The translations under genes were made by a program, and so were the position numbers. A DNA stretch of 32,215 nucleotides from Thiobacillus sp. (GTDB lineage Bacteria > Pseudomonadota > Gammaproteobacteria > Burkholderiales > Thiobacillaceae), in NCBI GenBank assembly GCA_024709685.1, contig JANJWF010000101.1, positions 1 to 32,215 on the forward strand, written 5' to 3'. The notes under the pieces are model-generated. The model worked only from the letters and a program-made list of their open reading frames with translations, made no database searches and had not been told where the DNA came from. Shown in pieces: positions 21,440 through 29,891 of this stretch (positions are counted from its first letter, which is position 1; the number at the start of each line of letters is the position of its first letter).

Positions 21440-22455
21440 TGGGAAACCTGTACGTTGACTGGGCTGCCGTACAAGCCGTCGTGTGGGCGCTGCTCAAGAT
21501 CGTGGCGCTGGTGATTCCGCTGATGCTGGGCGTGGCCTATCTCACCTACGCGGAGAGGAAGGTCATCGGCTGGATGCAGGTTCGGATCGGCCCCAACCGC
21601 GTGGGTTTCCAGGGGTTGCTGCAGCCGATTGCCGACGCCGTGAAGCTGCTGATGAAGGAAATCATCATTCCTTCCGGCGCCAGCCGCGGCCTTTTCATCC
21701 TCGGCCCCATCCTCGCCATTGCGCCGGCGCTTGCGGCGTGGGCGGTGATTCCGTTCACCGATACCCTGGTGGTCGCCAACATCGATGCCGGGCTGCTGTA
21801 TGTGATGGCGGTCACCTCGATGGGTGTCTACGGCGTCATCATCGCGGGTTGGGCATCCAACTCCAAGTATGCCTTCCTCGGCGCCATGCGTTCGGCGGCC
21901 CAGATCATCTCCTACGAGATCGCCATGGGCTTTGCGCTGGTCGGCGTGCTGCTGGCGGCGCAGTCGTTGAATCTCGTGGACATCGTCCGTGCCCAGGCGG
22001 GGGGGTGGCAGCAATGGTATATCTGGCCGCTGCTTCCGTTGTTCGTGGTGTATCTGGTCGCCGGTGTCGCCGAGACCAACCGCGCGCCGTTCGACGTCGC
22101 CGAAGGCGAATCCGAGATCGTCGCCGGCTTCCATGTGGAATATTCCGGCATGGCATTCGCCGTGTTCTTCCTCGCCGAATATGCCAACATGATCCTGGTC
22201 GCCGCGCTGACCACGCTGATGTTCCTCGGCGGGTGGCTCTCTCCGGTGAACGTCCTGCCCGACGGCATCGTCTGGTGGCTGCTCAAGACCGGCTTCGTGC
22301 TGTTCCTGTTCCTGTGGTTCCGCGCCACCTTCCCGCGCTATCGCTATGACCAGATCATGCGCCTGGGCTGGAAGGTCTTCATTCCCGTTACCATCGTCTG
22401 GATCGTCCTGGTCAGCGGAATGATGCAGACGCAGTATGGCCACCTTTTCCACTGA
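21439..22455 (+). CDS. nuoH: NADH-quinone oxidoreductase subunit H
   Basis: Membrane subunit that links the peripheral arm and quinone chamber to the proton-pumping arm. At 338 residues it has about eight membrane segments. Family motifs include [34 protein letters not shown], and the acidic loop [23 protein letters not shown] overlaps the nuoG stop (TGATG), implying coupled translation. A short G7 tract (21999-22005) is in frame. Confidence 0.97.
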   Translation: MGNLYVDWAAVQAVVWALLKIVALVIPLMLGVAYLTYAERKVIGWMQVRIGPNRVGFQGLLQPIADAVKLLMKEIIIPSGASRGLFILGPILAIAPALAAWAVIPFTDTLVVANIDAGLLYVMAVTSMGVYGVIIAGWASNSKYAFLGAMRSAAQIISYEIAMGFALVGVLLAAQSLNLVDIVRAQAGGWQQWYIWPLLPLFVVYLVAGVAETNRAPFDVAEGESEIVAGFHVEYSGMAFAVFFLAEYANMILVAALTTLMFLGGWLSPVNVLPDGIVWWLLKTGFVLFLFLWFRATFPRYRYDQIMRLGWKVFIPVTIVWIVLVSGMMQTQYGHLFH

Positions 22456-22462
22456 GCACGCC

Positions 22463-22951
22463 ATGCGACGGATTTTCCATTTCTTCGGCAGCCTGTTCCT
22501 GATCGAGCTTCTGCGCGGCATGATGCTCACCGGGCGCCACATGTTCGCGCGCAAGATCACGGTACAGTACCCGGAGGAGAAGACTCCCCAGTCGCCGCGC
22601 TTCCGTGGGCTGCATGCACTCCGTCGCTATCCCAACGGCGAGGAGCGCTGCATTGCCTGCAAGCTGTGCGAAGCGGTATGCCCGGCGCTTGCCATTACCA
22701 TCGAATCGGAAAAACGCGATGATGGCACCCGCCGCACCACGCGCTACGACATCGACCTCACCAAGTGCATCTTCTGCGGATTCTGCGAGGAATCCTGCCC
22801 GGTCGATTCCATCGTCGAGACTCGCATCCTCGAATACCACGGTGAAAAACGTGGCGATCTCATCTACACCAAACCCATGCTGCTCGCAATCGGCGACCAG
22901 TACGAGGAGCAGATCGCGCAGGACCGTGCGGCCGACGCGCAGTATCGCTGA
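22463..22951 (+). CDS. nuoI: NADH-quinone oxidoreductase subunit I
   Basis: Ferredoxin-like peripheral subunit with two [4Fe-4S] clusters (N6a, N6b). At 162 residues it has ligand sets C63-C66-C69-C73 ([12 protein letters not shown]) and C102-C105-C108-C112 ([12 protein letters not shown]). An N-terminal amphipathic stretch ([14 protein letters not shown]) lies along the membrane. An in-frame ATG at 22436 exists inside nuoH; I prefer 22463, seven bases after the nuoH stop, because it gives the family length and start. Confidence 0.94.
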   Translation: MRRIFHFFGSLFLIELLRGMMLTGRHMFARKITVQYPEEKTPQSPRFRGLHALRRYPNGEERCIACKLCEAVCPALAITIESEKRDDGTRRTTRYDIDLTKCIFCGFCEESCPVDSIVETRILEYHGEKRGDLIYTKPMLLAIGDQYEEQIAQDRAADAQYR

Positions 22952-22975
22952 CGTCGAGCATTGATAACCAAAAAT

Positions 22976-23620
22976 ATGAGCTATACGACCTCGATTTTCT
23001 ATTTCTTTGCCGCCATCCTGGTGTTTGCAGGATTGCGCGTGATCACCGCGCGCAACCCGGTGCATGCCGCGCTGTTTCTGGTACTGGCCTTCTTCACCGC
23101 AGCGGGCCTGTGGATGCTGCTGGAAGCAGAATTTCTCGCCATCACCCTGGTGCTGGTCTACGTCGGAGCGGTGATGGTGCTGTTCCTGTTCGTGGTGATG
23201 ATGCTCGATATCAACCTAGACAAGCTGCGCGAGGGGTTCTGGGATTACCTGCCGCTCGCCGGTTTCGTCGCAGTGCTTCTGATGATCGAGATGGCGCTGA
23301 TTCTGGGTGGCCGCCACTTCGGGCTGGACGTGACCGGCGTGCCGGCGCGCCATGCTGCCGATTACAGCAACACCAAGGAACTCGGCCGCCTGCTGTACAC
23401 CGATTATGTCTATGCATTCGAACTGGCGGCGGTGATCCTGCTGGTGGCGATTGTCGCGGCGATTGCGCTGACGTTGCGCCGCCGCAAGGACAGCAAGTAC
23501 ATCGACCCCGCCGAGCAGGTGAGAGTCAGGCGCGGCGATCGCCTGCGTATCGTGAAAATGCAGGCCGAAAAGAAGGGGTCAGGGCCCGGCAGCCCGGATT
23601 CGGGGGGGGAGGGCGCATGA
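22976..23620 (+). CDS. nuoJ: NADH-quinone oxidoreductase subunit J
   Basis: Membrane subunit of complex I near the base of the pumping arm. At 214 residues it has five membrane segments; the third contains [20 protein letters not shown], the conserved region with the pi-bulge. The C-terminal tail is polar and ends in Gly/Ser/Pro-rich sequence ([14 protein letters not shown]) encoded partly by a G8 run (23602-23609). An upstream in-frame TTG (22961) is possible, but the ATG at 22976 gives the family start [11 protein letters not shown]. The stop overlaps the nuoK ATG. Confidence 0.95.
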   Translation: MSYTTSIFYFFAAILVFAGLRVITARNPVHAALFLVLAFFTAAGLWMLLEAEFLAITLVLVYVGAVMVLFLFVVMMLDINLDKLREGFWDYLPLAGFVAVLLMIEMALILGGRHFGLDVTGVPARHAADYSNTKELGRLLYTDYVYAFELAAVILLVAIVAAIALTLRRRKDSKYIDPAEQVRVRRGDRLRIVKMQAEKKGSGPGSPDSGGEGA

Positions 23621-23922
23621 TTTCCTTGTCGCATTACCTGGTGCTGGGCGGCATCCTGTTTGCCATCAGCGTGCTGGGCATCTTCCTCAACCGCAAGAAC
23701 GTCATCATCCTGCTGATGGCGATCGAACTCATGCTGCTCGCGGTGAACATGAATTTCATCGCGTTCTCGCATTATCTGGGCGACATCCACGGCCAGGTAT
23801 TCGTGTTCTTCATTCTTACCGTTGCCGCGGCCGAATCTGCGATCGGCCTGGCGATTCTTGTGGTGCTGTTCCGTAGTCTGCACACGATCAACGTCGATGA
23901 CCTCGACCAACTGAAAGGCTGA
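23617..23922 (+). CDS. nuoK: NADH-quinone oxidoreductase subunit K
   Basis: Small antiporter-like membrane subunit. At 101 residues it has three membrane segments and the two conserved membrane glutamates needed for proton transfer, E37 (MAIELML) and E73 ([10 protein letters not shown]), which match E36 and E72 of E. coli. Start ATG at 23617 overlaps the nuoJ stop (ATGA) and is preceded by GGGGAGGG, a strong ribosome site lying within nuoJ. It ends three bases before nuoL. Confidence 0.96.
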   Translation: MISLSHYLVLGGILFAISVLGIFLNRKNVIILLMAIELMLLAVNMNFIAFSHYLGDIHGQVFVFFILTVAAAESAIGLAILVVLFRSLHTINVDDLDQLKG

Positions 23923-23925
23923 CGC

Positions 23926-25932
23926 ATGGATATGCAGATGCTTTATCTGATCGTGCCGCTGGCGCCGCTTTTCGGGGCGATCGTCGCGGGCCTTTTCGGC
24001 AGGCTCATCGGGCGTAGGGGTGCCCATGTCGTCGCCCTCGCCGGCGTGGCGATATCGTTCATCGCCTCGTGGGTGGTGTTCCAGGATGTGCTCATCGGCA
24101 ACACATTCAACGGCTCGGTCTACACCTGGATGGCGCTGGGCAACCTGCGCTTCGAGGTCGGTTTCCTGATCGATCCGCTCTCGGCGATGATGATGCTCGT
24201 CGTCACCTTCGTGTCGCTGATGGTGCACGTCTACACCATCGGCTACATGCGCGACGACCCCGGTTATCAGCGCTTCTTCAGCTACATCTCGCTGTTCACC
24301 TTCTCGATGCTCATGCTGGTGATGAGCAACAACTTCCTCCAGCTGTTCTTCGGCTGGGAGGCGGTCGGGCTGGTGTCCTATCTGCTGATCGGTTTCTGGT
24401 ACACCAAGGAAAGTGCGATCTACGCCGGCCTCAAGGCCTTCCTGGTCAACCGCGTGGGCGACTTCGGCTTCATCCTCGGCATCGGTCTGGTGCTGGCGTA
24501 TTTCGGCACGCTCGACTACGCCACCGTGTTCGTCCGCGCGCCTGCGCTCGCCGACACGACCATTACGTTATTGCCCGGCACGCCGTGGCTGCTGATGACC
24601 GTCATCGGCATCCTGCTGTTCATCGGCGCGATGGGCAAGTCGGCGCAATTCCCGTTGCACGTCTGGCTGCCCGACTCGATGGAAGGTCCGACGCCGATTT
24701 CCGCGTTGATTCACGCGGCGACCATGGTCACCGCCGGCATCTTCATGGTCGCGCGCATGTCGCCGCTTTTCGAACTGTCCGACGTGGCGCTCTCCTTCAT
24801 GATGGTGATCGGCGCGATCACCGCGCTGTTCATGGGTTTGCTCGGCATCGTGCAGAATGACATCAAGCGGGTGGTGGCGTACTCGACGCTGTCCCAGTTG
24901 GGTTACATGACGGTCGCGCTTGGCGCCTCGGCCTACTCGGTCGCGGTATTCCACCTGATGACCCACGCCTTCTTCAAGGCGCTGCTGTTTCTCGCCGCGG
25001 GCTCGGTCATCATCGCCATGCACCACAATCAGGACATCCGCTACATGGGCGGCCTGAAGAAACACATGCCGATCACCTGGATCACCTCGCTGGTCGGGTC
25101 GCTGGCGCTGATCGGCACGCCTTTCCTGTCGGGTTTCTACTCGAAGGAGACCATCATCGAGGCGGCGAGACTGTCGCACCTGCCGGGTTCCGGTTTCGCT
25201 TACGTGGCGGTGGTGGCCGGTGTATTCGTCACCGCGTTCTATTCCTTCCGCATGTATTTCCTGGTGTTCCACGGCAAGGAACGCTTCCGGCAGGGACACG
25301 CGCACGGCAACGAGCCCGATGCGCACCACGACGACCACCATGGTCACGGCGGCACCCCGCATGAAACCCCCTGGGTGATCACCGGCCCGCTGCTGGCGCT
25401 GGCGCTGCCTTCGCTGGCAATCGGCTACATGACTATCGAGCCGATGCTGTTCGGCGAGTTCTTCGGCAAGTCAATCTATGTCGCCGACCGCCACCCGGTG
25501 ATGAACGAGCTCAACCGGGAATTCCACGGCCCGTGGGCGATGGGGCTGCATGCAGTGATGACGCTGCCGTTCTGGCTTGCGGCCGCGGGCGTGGCGCTGT
25601 CCGCGTTCTTCTACCTCAAGCGTCCGGACATTCCGGCGGCGCTCGCGCGGCGCTTCCAGTTCCTCTACCGGCTGCTGGTCAACAAATACTGGTTCGACGA
25701 ACTCTACGGCTGGATGTTTGCCAAGGGCGCGCGGATGCTCGGCACCGGGCTGTGGCGCGGCGGTGACCAGGGCGTGATCGACGGCCTCATCGTCAATGGC
25801 TCCGCGCGTCTTGTCGAACGTGTCTCCCGTCTCGCCAGGGTACTGCAGTCGGGCTACATCTATCACTATGCCTTCGCCATGCTGATCGGGGTGTTCTCCC
25901 TGGTTACCTGGTGGTTCCTGCGGCTCAACTAA
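23926..25932 (+). CDS. nuoL: NADH-quinone oxidoreductase subunit L
   Basis: Large antiporter-like proton-pumping subunit with the long lateral helix. At 668 residues it has the expected ~16 membrane segments. Family blocks are LFFGWEAVGLVSYLLIGFW, FPLHVWLPDSMEGPTPISAL, IHAATMVTAG and the K-containing NDIKRVVAYSTLSQLGYM. A histidine-rich cytoplasmic or periplasmic loop (HHDDHHGHGG, about residues 456-483) lies before the last third; I recall similar loops in betaproteobacterial NuoL. The C-terminus (YIYHYAFAMLIGVFSLVTWW) is intact. nuoM follows after 11 bases. Confidence 0.96.
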   Translation: MDMQMLYLIVPLAPLFGAIVAGLFGRLIGRRGAHVVALAGVAISFIASWVVFQDVLIGNTFNGSVYTWMALGNLRFEVGFLIDPLSAMMMLVVTFVSLMVHVYTIGYMRDDPGYQRFFSYISLFTFSMLMLVMSNNFLQLFFGWEAVGLVSYLLIGFWYTKESAIYAGLKAFLVNRVGDFGFILGIGLVLAYFGTLDYATVFVRAPALADTTITLLPGTPWLLMTVIGILLFIGAMGKSAQFPLHVWLPDSMEGPTPISALIHAATMVTAGIFMVARMSPLFELSDVALSFMMVIGAITALFMGLLGIVQNDIKRVVAYSTLSQLGYMTVALGASAYSVAVFHLMTHAFFKALLFLAAGSVIIAMHHNQDIRYMGGLKKHMPITWITSLVGSLALIGTPFLSGFYSKETIIEAARLSHLPGSGFAYVAVVAGVFVTAFYSFRMYFLVFHGKERFRQGHAHGNEPDAHHDDHHGHGGTPHETPWVITGPLLALALPSLAIGYMTIEPMLFGEFFGKSIYVADRHPVMNELNREFHGPWAMGLHAVMTLPFWLAAAGVALSAFFYLKRPDIPAALARRFQFLYRLLVNKYWFDELYGWMFAKGARMLGTGLWRGGDQGVIDGLIVNGSARLVERVSRLARVLQSGYIYHYAFAMLIGVFSLVTWWFLRLN

Positions 25933-25943
25933 CAAGCACAGCG

Positions 25944-26207
25944 ATGTTCGGACAGGAAATCCTCTCTCTCGTTATCTGGGTCCCGATCGTCGCCGGGATC
26001 GCGGTGCTCGCCACCGGATCCGACCGCAATGCGCCGCTGGCACGCATGCTGGCGCTGCTCGGCGCGCTGCTCGGCTTCATCGTCGCGATCCCGCTGGCCA
26101 CCGGTTTCGACACCGCTACCGCGGCGATGCAGTTCGTCGAGAAAAAATCGTGGATCCCGGCATTCAACGTCCATTATCACCTCGGCGTCGATGGCATCTC
26201 CATGCCG
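25944..26207 (+). pseudogene. nuoM: NADH-quinone oxidoreductase subunit M, 5' fragment cut at the chimeric join
   Basis: Antiporter-like subunit of complex I. Only about 88 of the usual ~490-500 codons are present. They read as a normal NuoM N-terminus with two membrane segments (EILSLVIWVPIVAGIAVLAT and MLALLGALLGFIVAIPLA) and the stretch HYHLGVDGISMP, at which family members continue with hydrophobic residues. Instead the frame runs into 17 unrelated codons (QKPSSIPRDLKG...) and stops at 26259-26261. The gene is not decayed: no frameshift precedes the break. I read this as an intact gene truncated by a mis-join. nuoN, expected next, is missing for the same reason. Confidence 0.93.
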
Positions 26208-26213
26208 CAAAAG
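26205..26213. other. Chimeric junction between two genomes
   Basis: To the left, nuoM matches its family to codon 88 (CCG at 26205-26207). To the right, the frame beginning at 26210 (AAA GCC TTC) matches glucose-6-phosphate dehydrogenase. The two genes are in different frames, both are cut internally, and composition drops from GC-rich to AT-rich within tens of bases. No mobile element, repeat or attachment site borders the point. Confidence 0.92.
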
Positions 26214-26692
26214 CCTTCGTCGATACCCCGCGATTTAAAGGGGTACCCTTCTACTTATTGACAGGGAAAGCTTTAGAACAAAAAGAATCGGTCATCATCA
26301 TTGAATTTGAAGAAACATCCGAACAACATAAATGGGATTTGCCATTATTCACCAATAAGCTTTATATCAAAATAGCCCCTCAAGATGGCATTAGTTTGAC
26401 CTTGAACTCTAAAGTACCAGGGTTACGAAATGCCGTTGAAGAAGTGGACTTGGATTATTGTGTTGCATGTAACGCGGTAGGTAACTTACCAGAAGCCTAT
26501 GAAAAACTCATCTTAGACATGACCAAACACAGCAAATCCCTTTTCACCCGTTGGGATGAAATTGAGCTTTCATGGCAATTCATTGATCAAGTTAAACAAG
26601 ATATCGTTAACAAACAAATCCCACTTCGCATATACAAGAACCATCAAGAACTTTATGACCTCATATATGAAATGACAGGAGAATTGATTTAA
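26210..26692 (+). pseudogene. zwf: Glucose-6-phosphate dehydrogenase, C-terminal fragment cut at the chimeric join
   Basis: G6PD oxidises glucose-6-phosphate with NADP in the pentose phosphate pathway. About 160 C-terminal residues remain of the usual ~480-490. Recognisable blocks are TPRFKGVPFYLLTGKAL (family: RWxGVPFYxRTGK), SLTLNSKVPG, LPEAYEKLILDMTKHSKSLFTRWDEIELSW and the end region. The N-terminal Rossmann domain and catalytic His residues lie beyond the join. An ATG at 26150 opens the same frame, but its first 20 codons are out-of-frame nuoM sequence and it is not a real start. The stop TAA abuts the next ATG. It was probably an intact gene in its source genome. Confidence 0.85.
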
Positions 26693-27313
26693 ATGAAAAT
26701 CTACGATATTTCGATGGAAATCCATCCAGATATGCCGGTTTATAAGGATTTACCTTCCAAAAAGCCAACCTTCAAAAATGTAGCGAACTTTAAAGATCAA
26801 AGCCACTATGAAACAGACGTGACGATGAATGTCCACAGTGGTACCCATGTGGACTTCAATTTACACATGATCGATGGTGGAGACACCAGCAGTGAAGCCA
26901 AACTAGACCACTACATCAGTGAAGCTCGTGTATTTGATTTATCCTATGTATTAGAAACCATTACGAAAGAAAATTTAGTGAATTTAGCCATACATAAGAA
27001 CGATTTTGTGATCTTTAAAACCAGAAATTCTCAAGACGAAGGTTTCAATCCTAACTTTGTATTCGTTGGTGAATCTGCAGCGAACTATTTAGCAGAAATT
27101 GGCATCAAAGGCGTCGGCATCGATGCGTTAGGTATTGAAAGAAGCCAAACAGGTCATCCTACCCACAAAGCATTGATGTCTAAAAATATCATCATTTTGG
27201 AAGGACTTCGTCTAGCAAACATCCGTAGTGGGTCTTACACCTTGATTGCTTTACCACTCAAACTACGCGGTTTAGATGCTTCACCAGTCAGAGCTATTCT
27301 TTTAGGAAACTAA
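26693..27313 (+). CDS. Cyclase-family protein (kynurenine-formamidase-like metal hydrolase)
   Basis: A 206-residue protein of the cyclase family (PF04199 type), which includes KynB, isatin hydrolase and actinomycete polyketide cyclases. The metal-binding motif HxGTHxD is present as VHSGTHVDFNLH, with H48, H52, D54 and H58 as probable ligands. Later family blocks are VGIDALGIE (cf. GIDTLSID) and HKALMSKNIIILEGL. The substrate cannot be told from sequence; no tryptophan-degradation genes are nearby, so KynB activity is not assumed. The ATG directly follows the zwf stop and has AGGAGA upstream, so the two were probably co-transcribed. A strong terminator overlaps its stop. Confidence 0.85.
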   Translation: MKIYDISMEIHPDMPVYKDLPSKKPTFKNVANFKDQSHYETDVTMNVHSGTHVDFNLHMIDGGDTSSEAKLDHYISEARVFDLSYVLETITKENLVNLAIHKNDFVIFKTRNSQDEGFNPNFVFVGESAANYLAEIGIKGVGIDALGIERSQTGHPTHKALMSKNIIILEGLRLANIRSGSYTLIALPLKLRGLDASPVRAILLGN

Positions 27314-27332
27314 GCCATTTAGTTTCCTTTTT
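27305..27332 (+). terminator. Rho-independent terminator after the cyclase gene
   Basis: A 9-bp stem (GGAAACTAA 27305-27313 with TTAGTTTCC 27319-27327) with a 5-base loop is followed by five T (27328-27332). The 5' arm includes the TAA stop codon. It closes the zwf-cyclase transcript. Confidence 0.88.
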
Positions 27333-27358
27333 GTCATCAATAAACGCTATGTTATAAT
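27331..27358 (+). promoter_or_regulatory. Promoter for the CotH-family gene
   Basis: TTGTCA (27331-27336) and a perfect TATAAT (27353-27358) are spaced by 16 bases. The -35 begins within the T-run of the preceding terminator. The ATG lies 18 bases after the -10, with GAGGT as ribosome site between. Confidence 0.7.
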
Positions 27359-27376
27359 GATATTGAGGTATGTCAT

Positions 27377-28843
27377 ATGAAACGATTTTGGATTTTGATT
27401 TTGGGCATCACATTTTTGGTTGGATTGGCGGGTTGTACGCCCCCTGAAGAAACCAAAGCGTTGGTCCTAGATGAAGTACCAACACAAATCACTGCCGATT
27501 TTGCTTTACCAACTGTATATGAAGATTTTAATCTAGAATGGTTTTTAAATGATGAGCCCATTGGGTTCGTTTTACCAATCAAATATTCTTTCAAAGGCAT
27601 CACCGATGTGTTATCGGTCAAGATGACCAAAGGATTTACAGTCGTCACTGGCGAAAAAGAAGTTACCTACGCCCTCAGTTCAATCACAACCGATTTATAC
27701 ATTCAAACCGAAAACAATCAAAGTATCACCTCAAAAGATACCTATGTTCAAGGTTCAGTTCGACTAGACTCTGATGTCGATGCATTCGACCAAGAGAATC
27801 TAACGATGGGCATCAAAGGTAGAGGAAACTCCACTTGGGATTTCCCTAAAAAACCATATCGAATCAAATTCACAGAAAGACAAAGTTTGTTGGGTATGCG
27901 TCCCGCCAAAGATTATGTGCTATTGGCTGAATACAACGATAAATCTTTGATTAGAAATTACTTAGCACAATATTTCGCAACTTTATTAGATATTGAATAC
28001 ACGTTGGAAAACCGTTTTGTACAGCTTTATATCAATGGCAATTATAATGGATTATATCTATTAACAGAACAAGTAGAAGTGGATAAGAATCGTTTAAACA
28101 TCGATGAATCGGTGGATGCGGATGGTGGATTCTTAATTGAAATGGAATCCAATGACCGTATTTGGCAAGAAGGCGAAGAAAATCTCAACTGGGTGAAAGT
28201 CGATGATTACAACTATGTCATTAAATCGCCAGATATGGATGAACTCACTGCGACTCAAGTTGAAGGTAAAGTTCAATTCATTAAGAATACCTTAAATACC
28301 TTTATCCAATCCATCGGACAAGGTACTTATGAATCCTACATGGATATGAACCAGTTCATCGATTATTTCATCATTTCTGAACTCTTTAAGCAAGTCGATG
28401 TTGGCTATTCATCCGTGTATATTTACAAAGATAAAAATGAACTCATGCGTATGGGTCCAGTATGGGATTTCGACATTTCAAGTGGGAATGGAGACTATTA
28501 CGATTCGGGTCCTGAAGGCTATTGGGTCGATTACAACCCATGGTTTAATTACTTGATTGATAAACCTGAATTTGAATCTAGATTCATCGTGAGATTCATG
28601 GAAGTCTCGTATCAATATTTTGATCAATTGATTGCAGAACTGGATTTGGTGTCCTCTTTATTATTCACGGATGCGCTAATCAATTTTGAGAAGTGGCAAA
28701 TCCTCGGCATATATGTATGGCCAAATCCACCACAAATGGTCGAAGCGGATACGTATGCAAAACAGATTCAATACTTAAAAAATTATTTAATCCAACGTGA
28801 AGCGTGGTTAACCACCACTTTGACCACGGAGGGGTATCGATAA
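27377..28843 (+). CDS. CotH-family lipoprotein (putative secreted protein kinase)
   Basis: A 488-residue exported lipoprotein. The signal peptide (MKRFWILILGITFLVG) ends in lipobox LAGC, giving a lipid-anchored Cys20. Residues ~25-105 look like a bacterial Ig-like domain. The rest matches CotH: GRGNSTWDFPKKPY, LLAEYNDKSLIRNYLA, LYINGNYNGLYLLTEQVEV with VDKNRLNI, and PVWDFDISSGN near the presumed active site. Bacillus CotH is an atypical kinase of spore-coat proteins, but CotH-like lipoproteins also occur in non-sporeformers, so the substrate is unknown. It forms a single-gene unit with its own promoter and terminator. Confidence 0.87.
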   Translation: MKRFWILILGITFLVGLAGCTPPEETKALVLDEVPTQITADFALPTVYEDFNLEWFLNDEPIGFVLPIKYSFKGITDVLSVKMTKGFTVVTGEKEVTYALSSITTDLYIQTENNQSITSKDTYVQGSVRLDSDVDAFDQENLTMGIKGRGNSTWDFPKKPYRIKFTERQSLLGMRPAKDYVLLAEYNDKSLIRNYLAQYFATLLDIEYTLENRFVQLYINGNYNGLYLLTEQVEVDKNRLNIDESVDADGGFLIEMESNDRIWQEGEENLNWVKVDDYNYVIKSPDMDELTATQVEGKVQFIKNTLNTFIQSIGQGTYESYMDMNQFIDYFIISELFKQVDVGYSSVYIYKDKNELMRMGPVWDFDISSGNGDYYDSGPEGYWVDYNPWFNYLIDKPEFESRFIVRFMEVSYQYFDQLIAELDLVSSLLFTDALINFEKWQILGIYVWPNPPQMVEADTYAKQIQYLKNYLIQREAWLTTTLTTEGYR

Positions 28844-28866
28844 AATAGGCGATTGCCTATTTTTTT
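28844..28866 (+). terminator. Rho-independent terminator after the CotH-family gene
   Basis: A 7-bp stem AATAGGC (28844-28850) with GCCTATT (28855-28861), loop GATT, runs straight into a T-rich tail (28860-28866). The stem starts at the base after the TAA stop. Confidence 0.88.
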
Positions 28867-28892
28867 CGATAGAGAGAAAGCGCTTTATATAG

Positions 28893-28898
28893 TATAAT
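28893..28898 (+). promoter_or_regulatory. -10 element of the probable lplA-gcv operon promoter
   Basis: A perfect TATAAT lies 21 bases before the lipoate-ligase ATG in a very AT-rich stretch, after the preceding terminator. The -35 region (around 28870) is poor. An AGAAGG ribosome site follows. Confidence 0.45.
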
Positions 28899-28919
28899 AT
28901 AAACAGAAGGATGTGAATT

Positions 28920-29891
28920 ATGAAATACGTGAACTTAAGCCGTTACGGCAGACAAATCGATCCTTTTTTCTTTGCGTTAGAAAGCGTCTTACTCGAAGAC
29001 TTGAAGGCAGATTTATTTTTCATTTGGCATGTCTATGGGGCTGTCATCATTGGTAAAAATCAGTTATTAGAAACCGAAGTCAATGAAGCCTTTTTAAAAG
29101 AAAACAATATCCCAGTATTCAGACGTTTGTCTGGTGGTGGGGCAGTATACTCGGATGAAGGGTGTATCAAGTACAGCTTTTTATCCAAAAAATTTGATAA
29201 AGATGTCATTTTCAAAGAATCATTAACCAAAATCAAATCCGTATTTGACGCTTTAAACATACCAGTGGTGTTATCAGGTCGAAATGACATTCTTTTTGAC
29301 GGGAAGAAATTCTCAGGAAACGCCTATTTTCATAATCAATACGGGTCATGTTTACACGGTACCATTTTGTATGACACAGACTTTGAAACCTTGGTCAAAT
29401 CGATAACACCTTCGAATGAGAAACTCATCTCTAAAGGCATTGAATCGGTCAGACAACGCGTCACCAACATGAAAAATGTGGTTGGTAAAGACATTGAAGA
29501 TTTTACCCATTTCTTGGTGAATCAATTGACCGATGGTGAATACGTATTAACCGAAGCACAAGAACAAAAAGTGTTTGAGCGGATGAAACGATTCAGTGAA
29601 CCAAGCTATATCAAAGGCAATAACCCGCCCTATAGTTTTAAACATATGAAGCGATTCAACTGTGGGTCGGTGGGTGTTAAATTAGACATCAACCGCGGAA
29701 TCATCAAAGACTTTATCGTATATGGGGATTATTTCACAGACCAAGAACCCGAAGATTTAAAAGGTTATTTTGTCAATCAACCCTTCCATGTGGAAACCAT
29801 TGAAACAATCATCAATCAATTTCATGTGGGCGATTATATTGTTGGGTTAACCAATGAAGAATTCATCAGTCTATTCAAGGAGGATGTATGA
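28920..29891 (+). CDS. lplA: Lipoate-protein ligase
   Basis: Activates lipoate with ATP and transfers it to a lysine of lipoyl-domain proteins. The 323-residue protein has the ligase motif RRLSGGGAVYSDEG (about 69-82), then SGRNDILFDGKKFSGNA with the conserved lysine that binds lipoyl-AMP, and a C-terminal accessory domain (from about residue 245), so it is a bipartite LplA-type enzyme. Its position at the head of gcvT-gcvH-gcvPA points to GcvH as target. The TGA stop overlaps the gcvT ATG, which also shows that TGA is a stop in this genome. The start follows AGAAGG; an ATG nine bases upstream is followed at once by TGA and cannot be used. Confidence 0.9.
   Translation: MKYVNLSRYGRQIDPFFFALESVLLEDLKADLFFIWHVYGAVIIGKNQLLETEVNEAFLKENNIPVFRRLSGGGAVYSDEGCIKYSFLSKKFDKDVIFKESLTKIKSVFDALNIPVVLSGRNDILFDGKKFSGNAYFHNQYGSCLHGTILYDTDFETLVKSITPSNEKLISKGIESVRQRVTNMKNVVGKDIEDFTHFLVNQLTDGEYVLTEAQEQKVFERMKRFSEPSYIKGNNPPYSFKHMKRFNCGSVGVKLDINRGIIKDFIVYGDYFTDQEPEDLKGYFVNQPFHVETIETIINQFHVGDYIVGLTNEEFISLFKEDV

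Noticed and set aside
25294-25374. His-rich loop of NuoL as a novel metal-binding insertion
   Set aside because: I recall comparable His-rich loops in NuoL of other betaproteobacteria, so it is probably a lineage trait and not new.
26150-26209. N-terminal 20 codons of the open frame that contains the zwf fragment
   Set aside because: These codons are out-of-frame nuoM sequence left of the junction; the fused frame exists only because of the join.
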